Shown one piece after another: positions 1-10,000 of a stretch of DNA of 64,000 nt. The DNA is from Arctopsyche grandis (lineage: Eukaryota > Arthropoda > Insecta > Trichoptera > Hydropsychidae). Both the position numbers and the translations under genes were made by a program. The DNA is taken from NCBI RefSeq assembly GCF_051622035.1, contig NC_135357.1, forward strand, positions 19,947,256 through 20,011,255, read 5' to 3'. The number at the start of each line of letters is the position of its first letter. The first letter of the stretch is position 1. The notes under the pieces were generated by a model. The model worked only from the letters and a program-made list of their open reading frames with translations. It ran no database searches and was not told the origin of the DNA.

Positions 1-490
1 CGGAGATATAAATTAAGATTATATATTCACAGTGGGATGCTGATTTAAGGGAATTACACCATTATGAAGAAATTTGAAAAATATTACATCGACCTTAATT
101 AATACGGAAAAATTCGACAAACTTTTTGAGATTTTGCTCAAAAAATGCTGGTGGTTTTTTGATCAACCTACATATGTAAACAAGCATATTCAATCATGAA
201 TATCAATAAAAACTCTTTACAATCAAGCATCACAGATGAAAATTTACAAGCATTTTTAAGAATTCAACTACAAAATTTTCTCCTGAAATTAAAAAACTGT
301 TAAAGATGTAAAACAGTTTCATTCGTCAAATTAAATTATTTTTTTGTATGAAATTTAAAAAAAAATTATGTTTTAATTCCATTCACGATAATAAATAATG
401 TATATCTAAAATAGTATTTTACTTGCGGCCCGCCGCTCATTTTTAATTTCTAATGTGGCCCTTCATCCAAAAAGTTTGCCCAGGCCTGTC
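1..490 (+). mobile_element. 3' end of a degenerate hAT transposon (ZBED/SCAND3-like transposase tail)
   Basis: Around 196-324 the plus strand reads as the tail of a hAT transposase. It has an SIMNI-type stretch followed by ITDENLQAFLRIQLQ, which matches the usual C-terminal 'SRITDENLEACLRIAL' pattern, and then frameshifts. Beyond it lie CGGCCCGCCG (about 425) and TGTGGCCCTTCATCC...GTTTGCCCAGGCCTG (about 454-489), which resembles the 3' tail and terminus of this hAT group. The 5' part lies outside the window. It is clearly inactive. The family assignment is from pattern memory. Confidence 0.6.
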
Positions 491-499
491 ATAAACCGT

Positions 500-667
500 T
501 CTCCAATACCCGAAAAAAAATTTTTGCTAGCACGAAACGAGTGTTAAGAAAATATTTTTAATGGAATTTAAAATTGCAACTTAAATTTTCATTTTTTTAC
601 GATTTTATCTCAATGAATAATAGTATTCTAATGTGGCCCTTCATTCAAAAAGTTTGCCCAGACCTGC
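500..667 (+). repeat. Second copy of the hAT tail repeat
   Basis: The stretch ending in CTAATGTGGCCCTTCATTCAAAAAGTTTGCCCAGACCTG (630-667) repeats almost exactly the terminus at 450-489. This suggests a tandem or nested hAT end. No coding sequence is visible in it. Confidence 0.45.
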
Positions 668-1795
668 TGTAGATGGATCACCTATTCAGACTATAAAAAA
701 ATTGGGCTAATTTTAAAATAAGGAGCTGTAAAAGAGAATTTTTAAATTCATTCTTCAAAAAAAGCTTAGTTTAGTATTCAATAGGTGCAGAATGATATTT
801 TGTGCAAATACTGAAACATATTGCAAGTTATACATTAGACAAACAATAAATATTTGTGGAACTTGAGAACCATTTAAAAAACATTACGTGTGAAAATATT
901 ATAGTAGTCTCTTCTTGTAAGCAACGAATTTTTGTATTGCTTTACAAAACGAAAATTTAATTTAATCAGAGTGAAGTCTGTTTTGCTCGGGATTCGAGTG
1001 TGACATTTATATTTCTAATATAAAGAGGTGCAATTAAATAAGAATACAAATATAAAATTTTATATTTTATTAAAATAATAGGATGAAAACAAAGTCAAAA
1101 ATTAAATACACAAAAAATATATATAAAAATGACGACCTATACGAAAACCATGTGAACTGTATAAGAGGTATGTAATATAAAATTAAAAGATACATATTAT
1201 ACCTACATATGTATATTAACACGAATTTATTAGTAAATAACTGATTTTCCTTAACTAATGAATGAAATAAAACTCAAAAATATTTGAATAAAAAACGTTG
1301 TACATAGTATACAAAAATACATATTGTAAATTGTAATACACACCTAAATTAAATTATACACATAAAAATAAAAATATATAAAATAATCACCTACTATATA
1401 CATACATACATACCTCTATGACAAACTACACACATGTTTATTAAGGTGATTTTGGAACACACATTTTCATTTAACTAGAGTATTTGCTAATTTTATTTGA
1501 TCTATTTAGAAAAATATTATATATTCTGCAAGGAATGAAACTCAGACTCTTGAAGGCTTTGATATGGCAGCATGAAATATTACATTGTTAAAATATTCAA
1601 ATTGGGTAATACATAATACATGTATTTCATAATATATGTATAATAAGATTCTCAACAAAGAGAATCTTAATGTTGAGCTAACTTTGATTATAGAAAACGT
1701 GGAAACCAACAAATAACTATTCTGAGGTGACAATAAGAACTTTCAAATACAGTCTTACAGATATAAATCTTACAATGCGGTTACTCTACATATAT
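668..1795. other. AT-rich intergenic sequence, no gene seen
   Basis: This stretch is very AT-rich, with short ACATACATATGTA-type simple repeats and no open frame that looks like protein. The 63-codon frame at 1542-1733 (minus) has low-complexity composition and no splice context. Confidence 0.5.
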
Positions 1796-2472
1796 CAGGG
1801 GTACCCAACCAAATTATGGTGTGGGCGCATGCCAGATTTTAAAACAATTCATATTGTATATATGTATATTAGATAGTTATTGAAGTATTAAATTTACAGA
1901 TTTTTTGTTTTATTTTTAAATAAAAAAAGCATAGTACAATTATTACGATCGTTGACATTGCATTTCAATTGATAAATTAAGTCAGGTAGGTCGAAATCTG
2001 ATTCTTGATTTAATTATGTTCATGGTGGAAAACGAAGATTCGCATAAATATATGGAACCAAAACTGGATTTGATTTCGCAAGCCCCCTTTTTAAAAAGAG
2101 TGTACCTTTTCTGGTCAGCTATGTTCCAAAAGTTTTCACACGTACCGTAGGATTTTAATGTCATTTTGAATTTTCAAAATCTCTTCTTCTATTTTTAATG
2201 TATCTTCTTAAATAATTCCTGCTATGTAGACACAGGTTCAATAATGTTTAATTGCTGGAATCTACTTTCAAATTGTTCCAAACGTTTTTAAGTTGCAATA
2301 AATAATTTTGGGTCAAAACTATTTTCATCAATCACCTTTTTCATCATTGGAAAGTGTAAGAGAAAATATTTTTAAAAATTATTCATCCAAAACTGTATCT
2401 TAGCCTTGAATGCTCTTACCGAGCTTATTATTAATCGGGCACATGCAAATAGCACAAGATTGGGAATCCCTG
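1796..2472 (-). mobile_element. Internally deleted hAT element with terminal inverted repeats
   Basis: The left end CAGGGGTACCCAA (1796-1808) and the complement of the right end CAGGGATTCCCAA (2472-2460) match at 11 of 13 bases. This is the classic CAGGGGTNCCCAA hAT terminus. On the minus strand 2164-1982 encodes FGSIYLCESSFSTMNIIKS, the conserved hAT dimerisation-region motif (usually FGSTYLCESAFSTMNFIKS). The rest of the transposase is missing or decayed. Flanks are acatatat and ctctatga, so no clean 8-bp duplication remains. It lies just downstream of TAF1B. Confidence 0.75.
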
Positions 2473-2518
2473 CTCTATGATATAAAATTGAAAATAAATA
2501 TTTTGCATTATTATTTAC

Positions 2519-5500
2519 TTACATGTAATTTGCTTTAAAAATACCGTTCTTTATTAATTTTTTTTCTAGCCTACAAACTTCAAAATATAAAAGATTATTT
2601 TCCATTTCACAAGTGATCGCACACTGTTTCAATAACCAAGCAAAACTTTTAGGAAAATAGTTATCCAACTCCAAATCAAATGTAGATTTACTAAAAGTTA
2701 GCAAATAATTATAATAATGCCGCAACCAATATTTTTTATAACATGATGTCAACTTGATGCGTTTTTTTATTTTGTCTTTAATTTCTATACAGTCGTTTGG
2801 GGTAATGGTAAACGTGATAATTTTATCTTCCAATATTTTTCTGTGTTCAATCTCTTCAATGGCTTGGTGAACTCTTTCGGTCTCTAAAATATTCATCCAT
2901 TTTGACAGTGAACAGTCTAATACTTCTACAGTGTTTCCATTACTCATCAGACCCTTCTTTTTTTTAGGCTCTGTCAATTTTGGATCAATGTGAATATTTC
3001 TTTCATTAATAATCTGCAAATCAACTCCTAATTTTTTTAATGACCTTTGAGTCATTTTGGGACTCAAAATATAAGACAAATTATAGCATGAAAAATCTTC
3101 TTCTAAAATATCTTTATTAAATTTTGGTCTGGATGGGAAGAAATTTCTTGTAAGTAAGTTTTCTACGGCAGAAGTCAGGGGATATAAAGAACAATCAAAT
3201 TTCGGAAAAGATTCCTTTTTAGAATCATACGCATCATCAACTCTATTTAAAACTGATTTGATAAACATATTTGTCATATTTTTGGTTTTGTATTCTTCAG
3301 TTTTGTCTTTTTTATCTATTTGGTTTTGGTGTAAAAATAAATTTGGCATATCACAATCATCAAAATCTGCTTGTATTCTTGTGGGATAATGATATTCGCT
3401 GATACACATTTTTCGATATTCAATATACCGCATCCAATCTTTCCAAACAAAAAGGCGCCTTTTTCCCGGTGGGTTTTTATTTTCATGAAATGAATACAAA
3501 TCGCTTGGAAAACTTTTTCTTTCTCTTTGAAAAGACAAATGATTATTGATTTCTTCAACTGAATTAGATATATCATTTTCTACATTATCATCTAATCCAA
3601 AAAGAATTTTTAAACATACAATTATATAAGACATTGCAATGCCTTCATAATTTGGTAATGTACCATTTTTTTTAGGTATATAGCACGGTAATGGTTCAAT
3701 CATAGAAATTATCCTAATAGTAAAATTGTATAATTCAGATGGCAACTCCAATTCCACTACGTATCTACGAATTAATGATGCTATATCAGGAGGCGCAATA
3801 TCATCCAACTTCAAATATTTTGCGATCATATTTATAGTATTCCTCATACCAACATGTGAAAGACTTGCTTTGTATATTACAAATTTTTTATCAATTTTTT
3901 TTAAAATCATATCTTCAGGAAAAAAGTGATCATAAACGCCATATGATATGTGACCTTCTCTACACCACCGCAAAATATCACCAACTTGTATCTCATTTCC
4001 AATTATTCTAAGAGATAAAATCAGTATAGCATAAAGATTAGTAATTCCTAGTTTATTTTTTCTTTGCCAAATACGATCAGTTTTATATTGAAGACATCTG
4101 CATCCTGGTCGACAAAGGCCATCCTTCATATGATTGGCTATTGTTGCGTGACTTAATTTTAGGCTTAATAATTTTATGGTTCTTGAAGTAAAAGATATAG
4201 TACTAGGTTTAGATTGTGGAACTTCTTTCAAATCTGCAAGGGTCTGTGAAACCACAGGACATGTAGAAACTTGACTATCGATTAACTTCTGATATTCTTG
4301 GTGAATTAACATTGCCTAGAAATACCACATATGTATTACAAAATAATTTATCAAATAAACATACCTAATATATTTAAAAATAAAAAAAAGCTTTTAACAT
4401 AAATGTTATGCATTATTATTAATACCTTTTTCTTGGCTATGCACCGTTTCATCTCAATGTGTCCCATATTCTGAGTATTCATTTCTTCATTCTTAATCTT
4501 ACGTTTTCTATTTTTAATTTTTCGAATATCATATAAAAATTCAAGATCTCTGCAAATAATTTTTTGAAAACATACTTTTATCAACAAAAAAATGTAGATA
4601 TATATTGCCTTAATGTCAAATGAAAGATTATATTGAAACTATGGTAGCTATGAAAGTAATTAATGAAATTTTAGTTAAGCACATATTTATTACCTATCTG
4701 TAAATCCAAACGGTAATCTGGGTCTTGCAGAAAAATTTTTTTCAAAGAATGCTATTTTATTAATCTTTAAAAACTTGGCAAACAACTGAAATGTTGTCAC
4801 TTTAAGTTCTTTTTCAGAAACACCTAAATTGGCTACTTCTTCCGTTAATCCTAATAGAATCAAATTGTGAGCATGCCAAGTACTCCACATTTCACCAACT
4901 AAAAGTTTAAAAAAATGCAAAATTTGTGAAAAAATATATTAAAGAGGTCTACCTCACGGGCCGGAATCTGAAATGCCGGAAAATGCAAATATCGGAAGGC
5001 AAACATCGAAAATCGAAAGATCAAAAAAAAAGGGTGCATGGTAAACGGTACATACTCACTTAATTTGCGCGAGTAGGATACAACAGGAACAAGAAGAACA
5101 GGCTTTTCCTCCCGTATTAAAGTGCGCGCGCAGAATACGGGAGGAAAAGCCTGTTCCTCTTGTTCCTGTTGTATCCTGCTCGCGCAAATTAAGTGAGTGT
5201 GTACGTGAGTATGTACCGTTTACCATGCACCGTTTTTTTTTTGATTTTTCGACTTAAGATCTTTCGATTTTCGATCTTTGCCTTCCGATATTTGCGTTTT
5301 CCGGCATTTCACATTCCGGCCCATCACGGAGACCGATATTAAAGATATATTACAACATACTATAAATTTATATGTAATACAAATGTTGAATACACATAAT
5401 ATTCAACATATAGAAAATAAATTATAATTTAAACATAAATCTATGAATTTTTACAAATAAGAACAAAACATAAAATAACAATACTGACGTTTTAAATTCT

Positions 5501-5690
5501 TTGATTTCAACCGAGTAGCTATTATTTTATTTATAGAAGGATTATATGACTGTGTGTATTCCATCAGTGGATTAGCATCACACTGGGTTCCACATTCAAT
5601 GCAATATTGAAATCCTGCTTTTATCACTGCTTTACTTATTCCACAAACTGCACATGGTTTCTTCAAATCAACTATATCATCGGTCTCCAT
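2519..5690 (-). CDS. Taf1b: TAF1B: RNA polymerase I SL1/TIF-IB subunit B, 4 coding exons
   Basis: The coding exons on the minus strand are 5690-5489, 4898-4694, 4549-4426 and 4315-2519. All junctions are GT/AG and the phases join (1, 2, 0), giving about 775 residues. The N-terminus has a zinc ribbon, C13-x2-C16 ... C30-x2-C33G, as in the Rrn7/TAF1B family. The second exon gives MWSTWHAHNLILLG, and exon 4 carries LYAILILSLRIIGNEIQVGDILRWCREG, the TFIIB-like cyclin-fold region typical of TAF1B. TAF1B is part of the selectivity factor that places Pol I on the rDNA promoter. The ATG follows an acceptor by 2 nt, so a 5' UTR exon lies upstream. Intron 1 (5488-4899) holds a foldback transposon. The stop at 2519-2521 overlaps a good donor (CAT/GTAAGT), so a further 3' exon cannot be excluded. 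Confidence 0.88.
4945..5335. mobile_element. Foldback (long inverted repeat) element in TAF1B intron 1
   Basis: The sequence from AGGTCTACCTCACGGGCCGG to the mirror-image CCGGCCCATCACGGAGACCG is one near-perfect palindrome centred near 5115, with inner arms ending in ACGGGAGGAAAAGCCTGTTCCT. It is flanked on both sides by ATATTAAAG (4936-4944 and 5336-5344), a 9-bp direct repeat (10 if the next A is counted) that reads as the target site duplication. Drosophila FB elements also make 9-bp duplications. It has no coding capacity. Related wording (CAAATTAAGTGAG, GGTAAACG, TTTTTCGACTTTCGAT) recurs near 44015-44150. Confidence 0.85.
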
Positions 5691-6720
5691 TGCTAAAAAC
5701 AATACAAAAAATTATTTCATCAGTAATAAAGTTAAGCGCCTATAAACCAAGTCAAATAATCAAAAATTTCTGAATGCATATCAAACATATTTTGTATACC
5801 ATCTACTCATATGTAATCTTGTGATGTAACGAGACGGTGATATTATGTTTCCATAAAAAAAAAGATATTCTACTACATGGGCGAACTAGTTGTGAAATAA
5901 TTTCTATTCAAAACTATTATCTAGATTTTGCTAAATGTAATAATAACCCGTCGGATGATTAATGTTAAAGTAAAAATAACTGGTAAGCTATGCAGTAAAC
6001 TTTATGCGAAGAGTGAAAAACCAATAAACAAATTATTATTTTAAACACAAGATCGGTGGAAAATTATTTTATATACAAATATTTAAAAAATCATATGTAA
6101 ATACACACATATAGATATAAATCATTCATCTTGAAAACAGAACATCATTTTCATATTATTTTAATTATAAAAGTTTTATTTACTGGCAAGGATTATATTG
6201 TAATAATCACTACTATTTTTAATCATTTGTAAAATTCTCATAAAAACCCCATCAATATAATAACAATATATTCAAATAATTACAGCGATTATAAATTAGA
6301 AAATAATCATTTATTTACATTGGTAAATAAAAACATATACAAATATGGAAAATGTAACGCTTTATATAAATGTTAAGTTGACACATTAAGCTGTTTCTCT
6401 TAAGCTCGGGTATTTCCCTTTGGTGAACCCAAATTACAACAAATAAATACATGTGACATAACCTATACGTAAACAAGATATATAGTCTTTAAGAAATTTG
6501 AAAATATACCTGCTGATTGGATTAATAAAAAGTAAAAGGTATATAAAATTGTACTACAATACAAAATCGTCTAAAATTAAAAACAGATTAAGCTTAAAGC
6601 TCATCAAGAAAATACTGTCATCACAACACTGAGCGTCATGTAGACATTATTTCTACATGCAATGTTGCCAGTACATAAAACTCATGGTTTTTCCAGTACG
6701 TACAGTACTAGTATTTTGGG
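5691..6720. other. AT-rich intergenic region upstream of TAF1B
   Basis: It contains the predicted intron upstream of the TAF1B start codon (acceptor AG at 5694-5693) and presumably its promoter and 5' UTR exon, which could not be placed. No open frame or RNA gene was recognised. Confidence 0.4.
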
Positions 6721-6960
6721 TGGTTCGGTGATTACTGGTCACAAATTACTCGTCACAAAGTCACTAAAATCTCTATAACGGAACATCTGGCAGCCGAAAA
6801 GTCCATCATACTATCGATAACTATCATAGTAACGAGAACTTGAGTGCCAAATATTGTGTATTCGCGATTTTCGTGGCAAAAATTGTCTTTGTGACCACCC
6901 CAATGTGACGAATAGTCCAATTGCCATTTTGGGTATCTGTCTTGACAAGTCATGAAATAA
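6721..6960. repeat. Dispersed repeat containing TCACTAAAATCTCTATAACGGAAC
   Basis: The phrase TCACTAAAATCTCTATAACGGAACATCTGGCAGCCGAAAA (6763-6802) recurs in altered form at 10334-10376 (TTACTAAAATCTCGATCACGGAACGTCTGGCACCCGAAAA). GTGACGAATAG also recurs near 21370. It is probably a non-autonomous transposon family; the ends were not resolved. Confidence 0.45.
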
Positions 6961-7087
6961 AACCAATATTCTTTTTTATCTAATAGACATTGAAATATTC
7001 AAAGTCTTCAATAAAAATAATGGCAAAACTTAGGAAAATTTGTCGAATCTTTTCTTTGTTTACCAAGAACAAATTTATTTGTCAAAT

Positions 7088-7159
7088 GGGGCCTTCAACA
7101 CAGTCAATATTTCTAACCCGTATCGAGTTCCCATATAGCCAGACTGTGTTGAAGGCCCC
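7088..7159. repeat. Perfect 18-bp inverted repeat with 36-nt loop
   Basis: GGGGCCTTCAACACAGTC at 7088-7105 pairs with GACTGTGTTGAAGGCCCC at 7142-7159. The loop contains TATCGAGTTCCCATATAGC. This could be a small MITE or the stem of a hairpin RNA. Confidence 0.6.
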
Positions 7160-7327
7160 ACTGACTTACTTAATTGATGAATAATATATGATTCAGTGAT
7201 AAAACGCAATAATTGAATGTAGAAACTTCAAAATATTTGATAATCACTATACATATTGTTGCGCGGACGTGAAGAGGGGTTTCCAGGATCGGAGAGAAAG
7301 ACGCAGTAGGTTGCAGAAGCGGTTTAA

Positions 7328-7543
7328 GGTCTGTTCATACCTATCCAGCACGACCCGTATCCTGCAGGTGTCATGCAAGTGCGGATAGTATTCTTTGGTA
7401 CATTATATGGACGTATTCATACTTCATTCGCGCATGCGCATTTACGCATTCATGCGCGTCCAAATAGAATGTACCAAATAATACTATCCGCACTTGCATG
7501 ACACCTGCAGGATACGGGTCGTGCTGGATAGGTATGAACAGAT
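7328..7543. mobile_element. Palindromic MITE, copy 1
   Basis: The arms CTGTTCATACCTATCCAGCACGACCCG... and ...CGGGTCGTGCTGGATAGGTATGAACAG are almost perfect inverted complements over about 80 bases each. A GCGCATGCGC-containing centre lies between them. A second copy of the family is at 7741-7813 plus 8915-9057. Confidence 0.75.
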
Positions 7544-7813
7544 CTTTATCCGTCTGCACCCGTCGGCGCTTCCGGTCGGAATGCTTTCCAGTTCGAGAGC
7601 CCCCAATATTTATACCCATTGGGTGTAACATAGATACAGACATAAGTATTAACCTATTGGTCGATGAGTCGGGCGATCCTATTGGCCGTTACATACGGCT
7701 CATTTATACGGTGAGGCCATTTTGGCGCGAACGACTGAACGTCTGTTCATACCTATCCAACACGACCCGAATCCTGCAAGTATCCTGCAAGTACGGACAG
7801 TATTCTTTAGTAC

Positions 7814-8914
7814 TGTGGCGGCTCGCTTATACGACATGGTCGAGTTTGGTTGCCTTCCTGCGAGTGGGGACCAACCCGGCTGGGTTCGGAGAGCCGCTAC
7901 CCACTCTGTCTTCAGCTGTCATATAATAAACACGTGCATTAACATGCCAGTCGTCTCATTCGTTCATCCTCCATACTGGTGACCCCCGACATCGAGTCAC
8001 GCAGCCTCGATCAATTTCAACATGCCGCTCATCCCTGCCTCGCCAAGCCAGGCGGGGAAGCTACCCGCCGCGCCCCCATCGCCATCAACACGCGTCGCGG
8101 CCCGCGGGTGACAATAAACGAGCAGACACAGCTACCTACCTACCTACCTACCTACCTACCTACCGACGTCCAGCCACAACGTCGATGACAGGTGCTTTAA
8201 AAAATGGGGGAGCGAATGAGACGACGATCTTGACAGCTGGATGTGGAGTCATGCGCGATCCACTACACATAGAACGGTCATCCAGCACCACAAGACATAC
8301 ACCACCTCAGCACCATCATCATCATCATCATCATCAAGGCCCCGTCCGTCCCCACGAGCGTCGTCACGCCGAGACGGGCGGTAGCGCTACAACACCTCCA
8401 CGAGCCACAACGACTCACAGTCCAGCTCGCAGTATCATCAACCACATCGATGCCCCTGCCGCCCCCGCCGCCCCACCAACCGACATCAGCCTCGGAAGAG
8501 CGGCGCCGCCGCAGCATCGCATCGCATCGGCGCGACCAACGGACCACCCACCGTCCTGCTCGCGACGTCACCGCCCTCGAATCTACCGACCATTCAGGGC
8601 GGTACACCTATGTACACAGCGGATGACCCACGTCAACAATTTTTTTTTTCTCCCACGTAATAATTTTTTCTCTTTGTGTAACAATAATTTTTTTCTTTTG
8701 TAAAATTTGTTTCTTTGTAATTTTGGTATCGCTGATGCTGGGGGGGGAGTGATGTGGCGGCTCGCTTATACGACATGGTCGAGTTTGGTTGCCTTCCTGC
8801 GAGTGGGGACCAACCCGGCTGGGTTCGGAGAGCCGCTACCCACTCTGTCTTCAGCTGTCATATAATAAACACGTGCATTAACATGCCAGTCGTCTCATTC
8901 GTTCATCCTCCATA
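7814..8914 (+). mobile_element. Miniature LTR retrotransposon (TRIM-like), 1101 bp
   Basis: Two 162-bp LTRs (7814-7975 and 8753-8914), beginning TGTGGCGGCTCGC and ending CATCCTCCATA, look identical on reading. A primer-binding-like TGGTGACCCCCGAC follows the left LTR (7977), and the purine tract GGGGGGGAGTGA precedes the right one. The flanks GTAC/ATAC could be a 4-bp duplication with one change. The 777-bp interior has no pol and only a His/Pro/Ala-rich frame of 172 codons (8185-8703). It is non-autonomous and young. Confidence 0.8.
8185..8703 (+). CDS. Uncertain 172-codon frame inside the miniature LTR element
   Basis: The frame encodes a low-complexity His-, Pro-, Ala- and Arg-rich protein with an eight-His run (CATCATCAT repeats). 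It shows no zinc knuckle, protease or other retroelement motif. The opposite strand is also open for 109 codons here, so the frame may reflect GC-rich repeats rather than coding. It could be a leftover gag or leader sequence of the parent element. I do not recognise it. Confidence 0.2.
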   Translation: MTGALKNGGANETTILTAGCGVMRDPLHIERSSSTTRHTPPQHHHHHHHHQGPVRPHERRHAETGGSATTPPRATTTHSPARSIINHIDAPAAPAAPPTDISLGRAAPPQHRIASARPTDHPPSCSRRHRPRIYRPFRAVHLCTQRMTHVNNFFFLPRNNFFSLCNNNFFLL

Positions 8915-9236
8915 ATACATTATATATGGACGCGCATGAATGCGTAAATGCGCATGCGCGAATGGAGTATGAATACGTCCATATAATGTACCAAAGAATA
9001 CTATCCGCACTTGCAGGACACCTGCAGGATACGGGTCGTGCTGGATAGGTATGAACAAACCTTGATCAGGTGATTAGCGCTCGTAAACCATCGGTCCACG
9101 AGCGCCACCCATCTAATCTCTACGTTACAATATGTATATAATTTTACTTAGTCGTGTGTAAAATTTTATAACAACATCCAAGAAAATTAATTAATATTTT
9201 CCCCGTAATTAAATATTAAAAATAGTGTTGTTTATT

Positions 9237-9467
9237 CGTCTGTTCTCGTCGGCGCTCTAGGTCGGAATGGTTTCCAATTCAAGTGCGCCCCATATTTATA
9301 CATATTTGGGCTCAATAACTATTGGTCGATGAGTCGGACGATCCCATTGGCCGTTGCATACGGCTCATTCATACGTAGAGGCCATTTTGGCGGGAACGAG
9401 AGATCAGGTGATCTGCGCTAGTAAACCATCGGTCCACGAGCGCCACTCACCTAATCTCTACGTTACA
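9237..9467. repeat. Partial second copy of the 7257-9129 LTR
   Basis: GTCGGCGCTCTAGGTCGGAATGG..., TATTGGTCGATGAGTCGGACGATCCCATTGGCCGTTGCATACGGCTCATT and GATCAGGTGATCTGCGCTAGTAAACCATCGGTCCACGAGCGCC follow the solo LTR in the same order, without MITEs, and end at the same CTCTACGTTACA. The 5' end is missing. Confidence 0.7.
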
Positions 9468-9469
9468 AT

Positions 9470-10000
9470 ATATTTAAGGGTGGGTAGCATCAACAGATTC
9501 GCACCCGCCGACTAACAACCTTCTTAGGACGAGTCTGTTTATAATATAGGGCGGGTTAAAGGTTTGGACCGTTTCCCGTCTTATGGAAATTCAGTTGGAT
9601 TTTGAAGAGGCTCTTTATTACTCGATTAATACATTTGTTATTGTATTGACGACGAAGTATAAATGTAATGAGGTTGCTTCGCGGAGTGAGCCATGTTCGA
9701 AGGGCTGAAGCTCACTGGCATCTGGGGACGATGCACTGGTTTATAAAGGTGTTGCTTGAGCAACGTGTAGCTGGGCTGGTGAGATCTCGTTCTGGAAGAT
9801 TCCGACGGGGTTGAGGTCTTCCTTTGTGTTCTATGTTTGATGCGTAGTTGCGTAGCTCCTTGGGATTTCCCGTGTACTCGTGATTGCGTATCTGGAGCGA
9901 GTCGAATCGCCTTTATAGGTAAGCTGGACGAAGTATTTCGGCCACGGCTAACTTTCGTGTACGAGAACAGGACACGATGATGTCATTTGGACGGATTAAG
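9470..10000. other. GC-richer block, probably transposon-derived, unidentified
   Basis: The block is clearly less AT-rich than its neighbours and contains AAGGGTGGGTAGCATCAACAG, GCGGAGTGAGCCATGTTCG and GAGCGAGTCGAATCGCC. No long frame or known motif was found. It may be internal sequence belonging to the LTR family next to it. Confidence 0.3.

Larger units (their letters stand above)
7741..9057. mobile_element. Palindromic MITE, copy 2, split by a miniature LTR retrotransposon
   Basis: The left part 7741-7813 (GTCTGTTCATACCTATCC...TATTCTTTAGTAC) and the right part 8915-9057 (ATACATTATATATGGACG...GGATAGGTATGAACA) match the two halves of copy 1. The join point in copy 1 reads TATTCTTTGGTACATTATATGGACG, which shows exactly where the LTR element landed. 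Confidence 0.75.
7257..9129. mobile_element. Solo LTR (gypsy-like) with nested insertions
   Basis: It starts TGTTGCGCGGACG and ends CTCTACGTTACA (TG...CA). ATAT flanks both ends (7253-7256 and 9130-9133), fitting the 4-bp duplication of gypsy-type elements. The middle part (7552-7735, GTCGGCG..., GGTCGATGAGTCGG..., GGCCGTTACATACGGCTCATT) and the end (GATCAGGTGATTAGCGCTCG...) recur at 9237-9467 without the insertions. The LTR holds two copies of a palindromic MITE and one miniature LTR retrotransposon. The superfamily is inferred only from the duplication size. Confidence 0.6.

Noticed and set aside
7498-7926. 142-codon plus-strand frame with cysteines
   Set aside because: It runs across MITE, LTR and TRIM boundaries, so it cannot be one gene.
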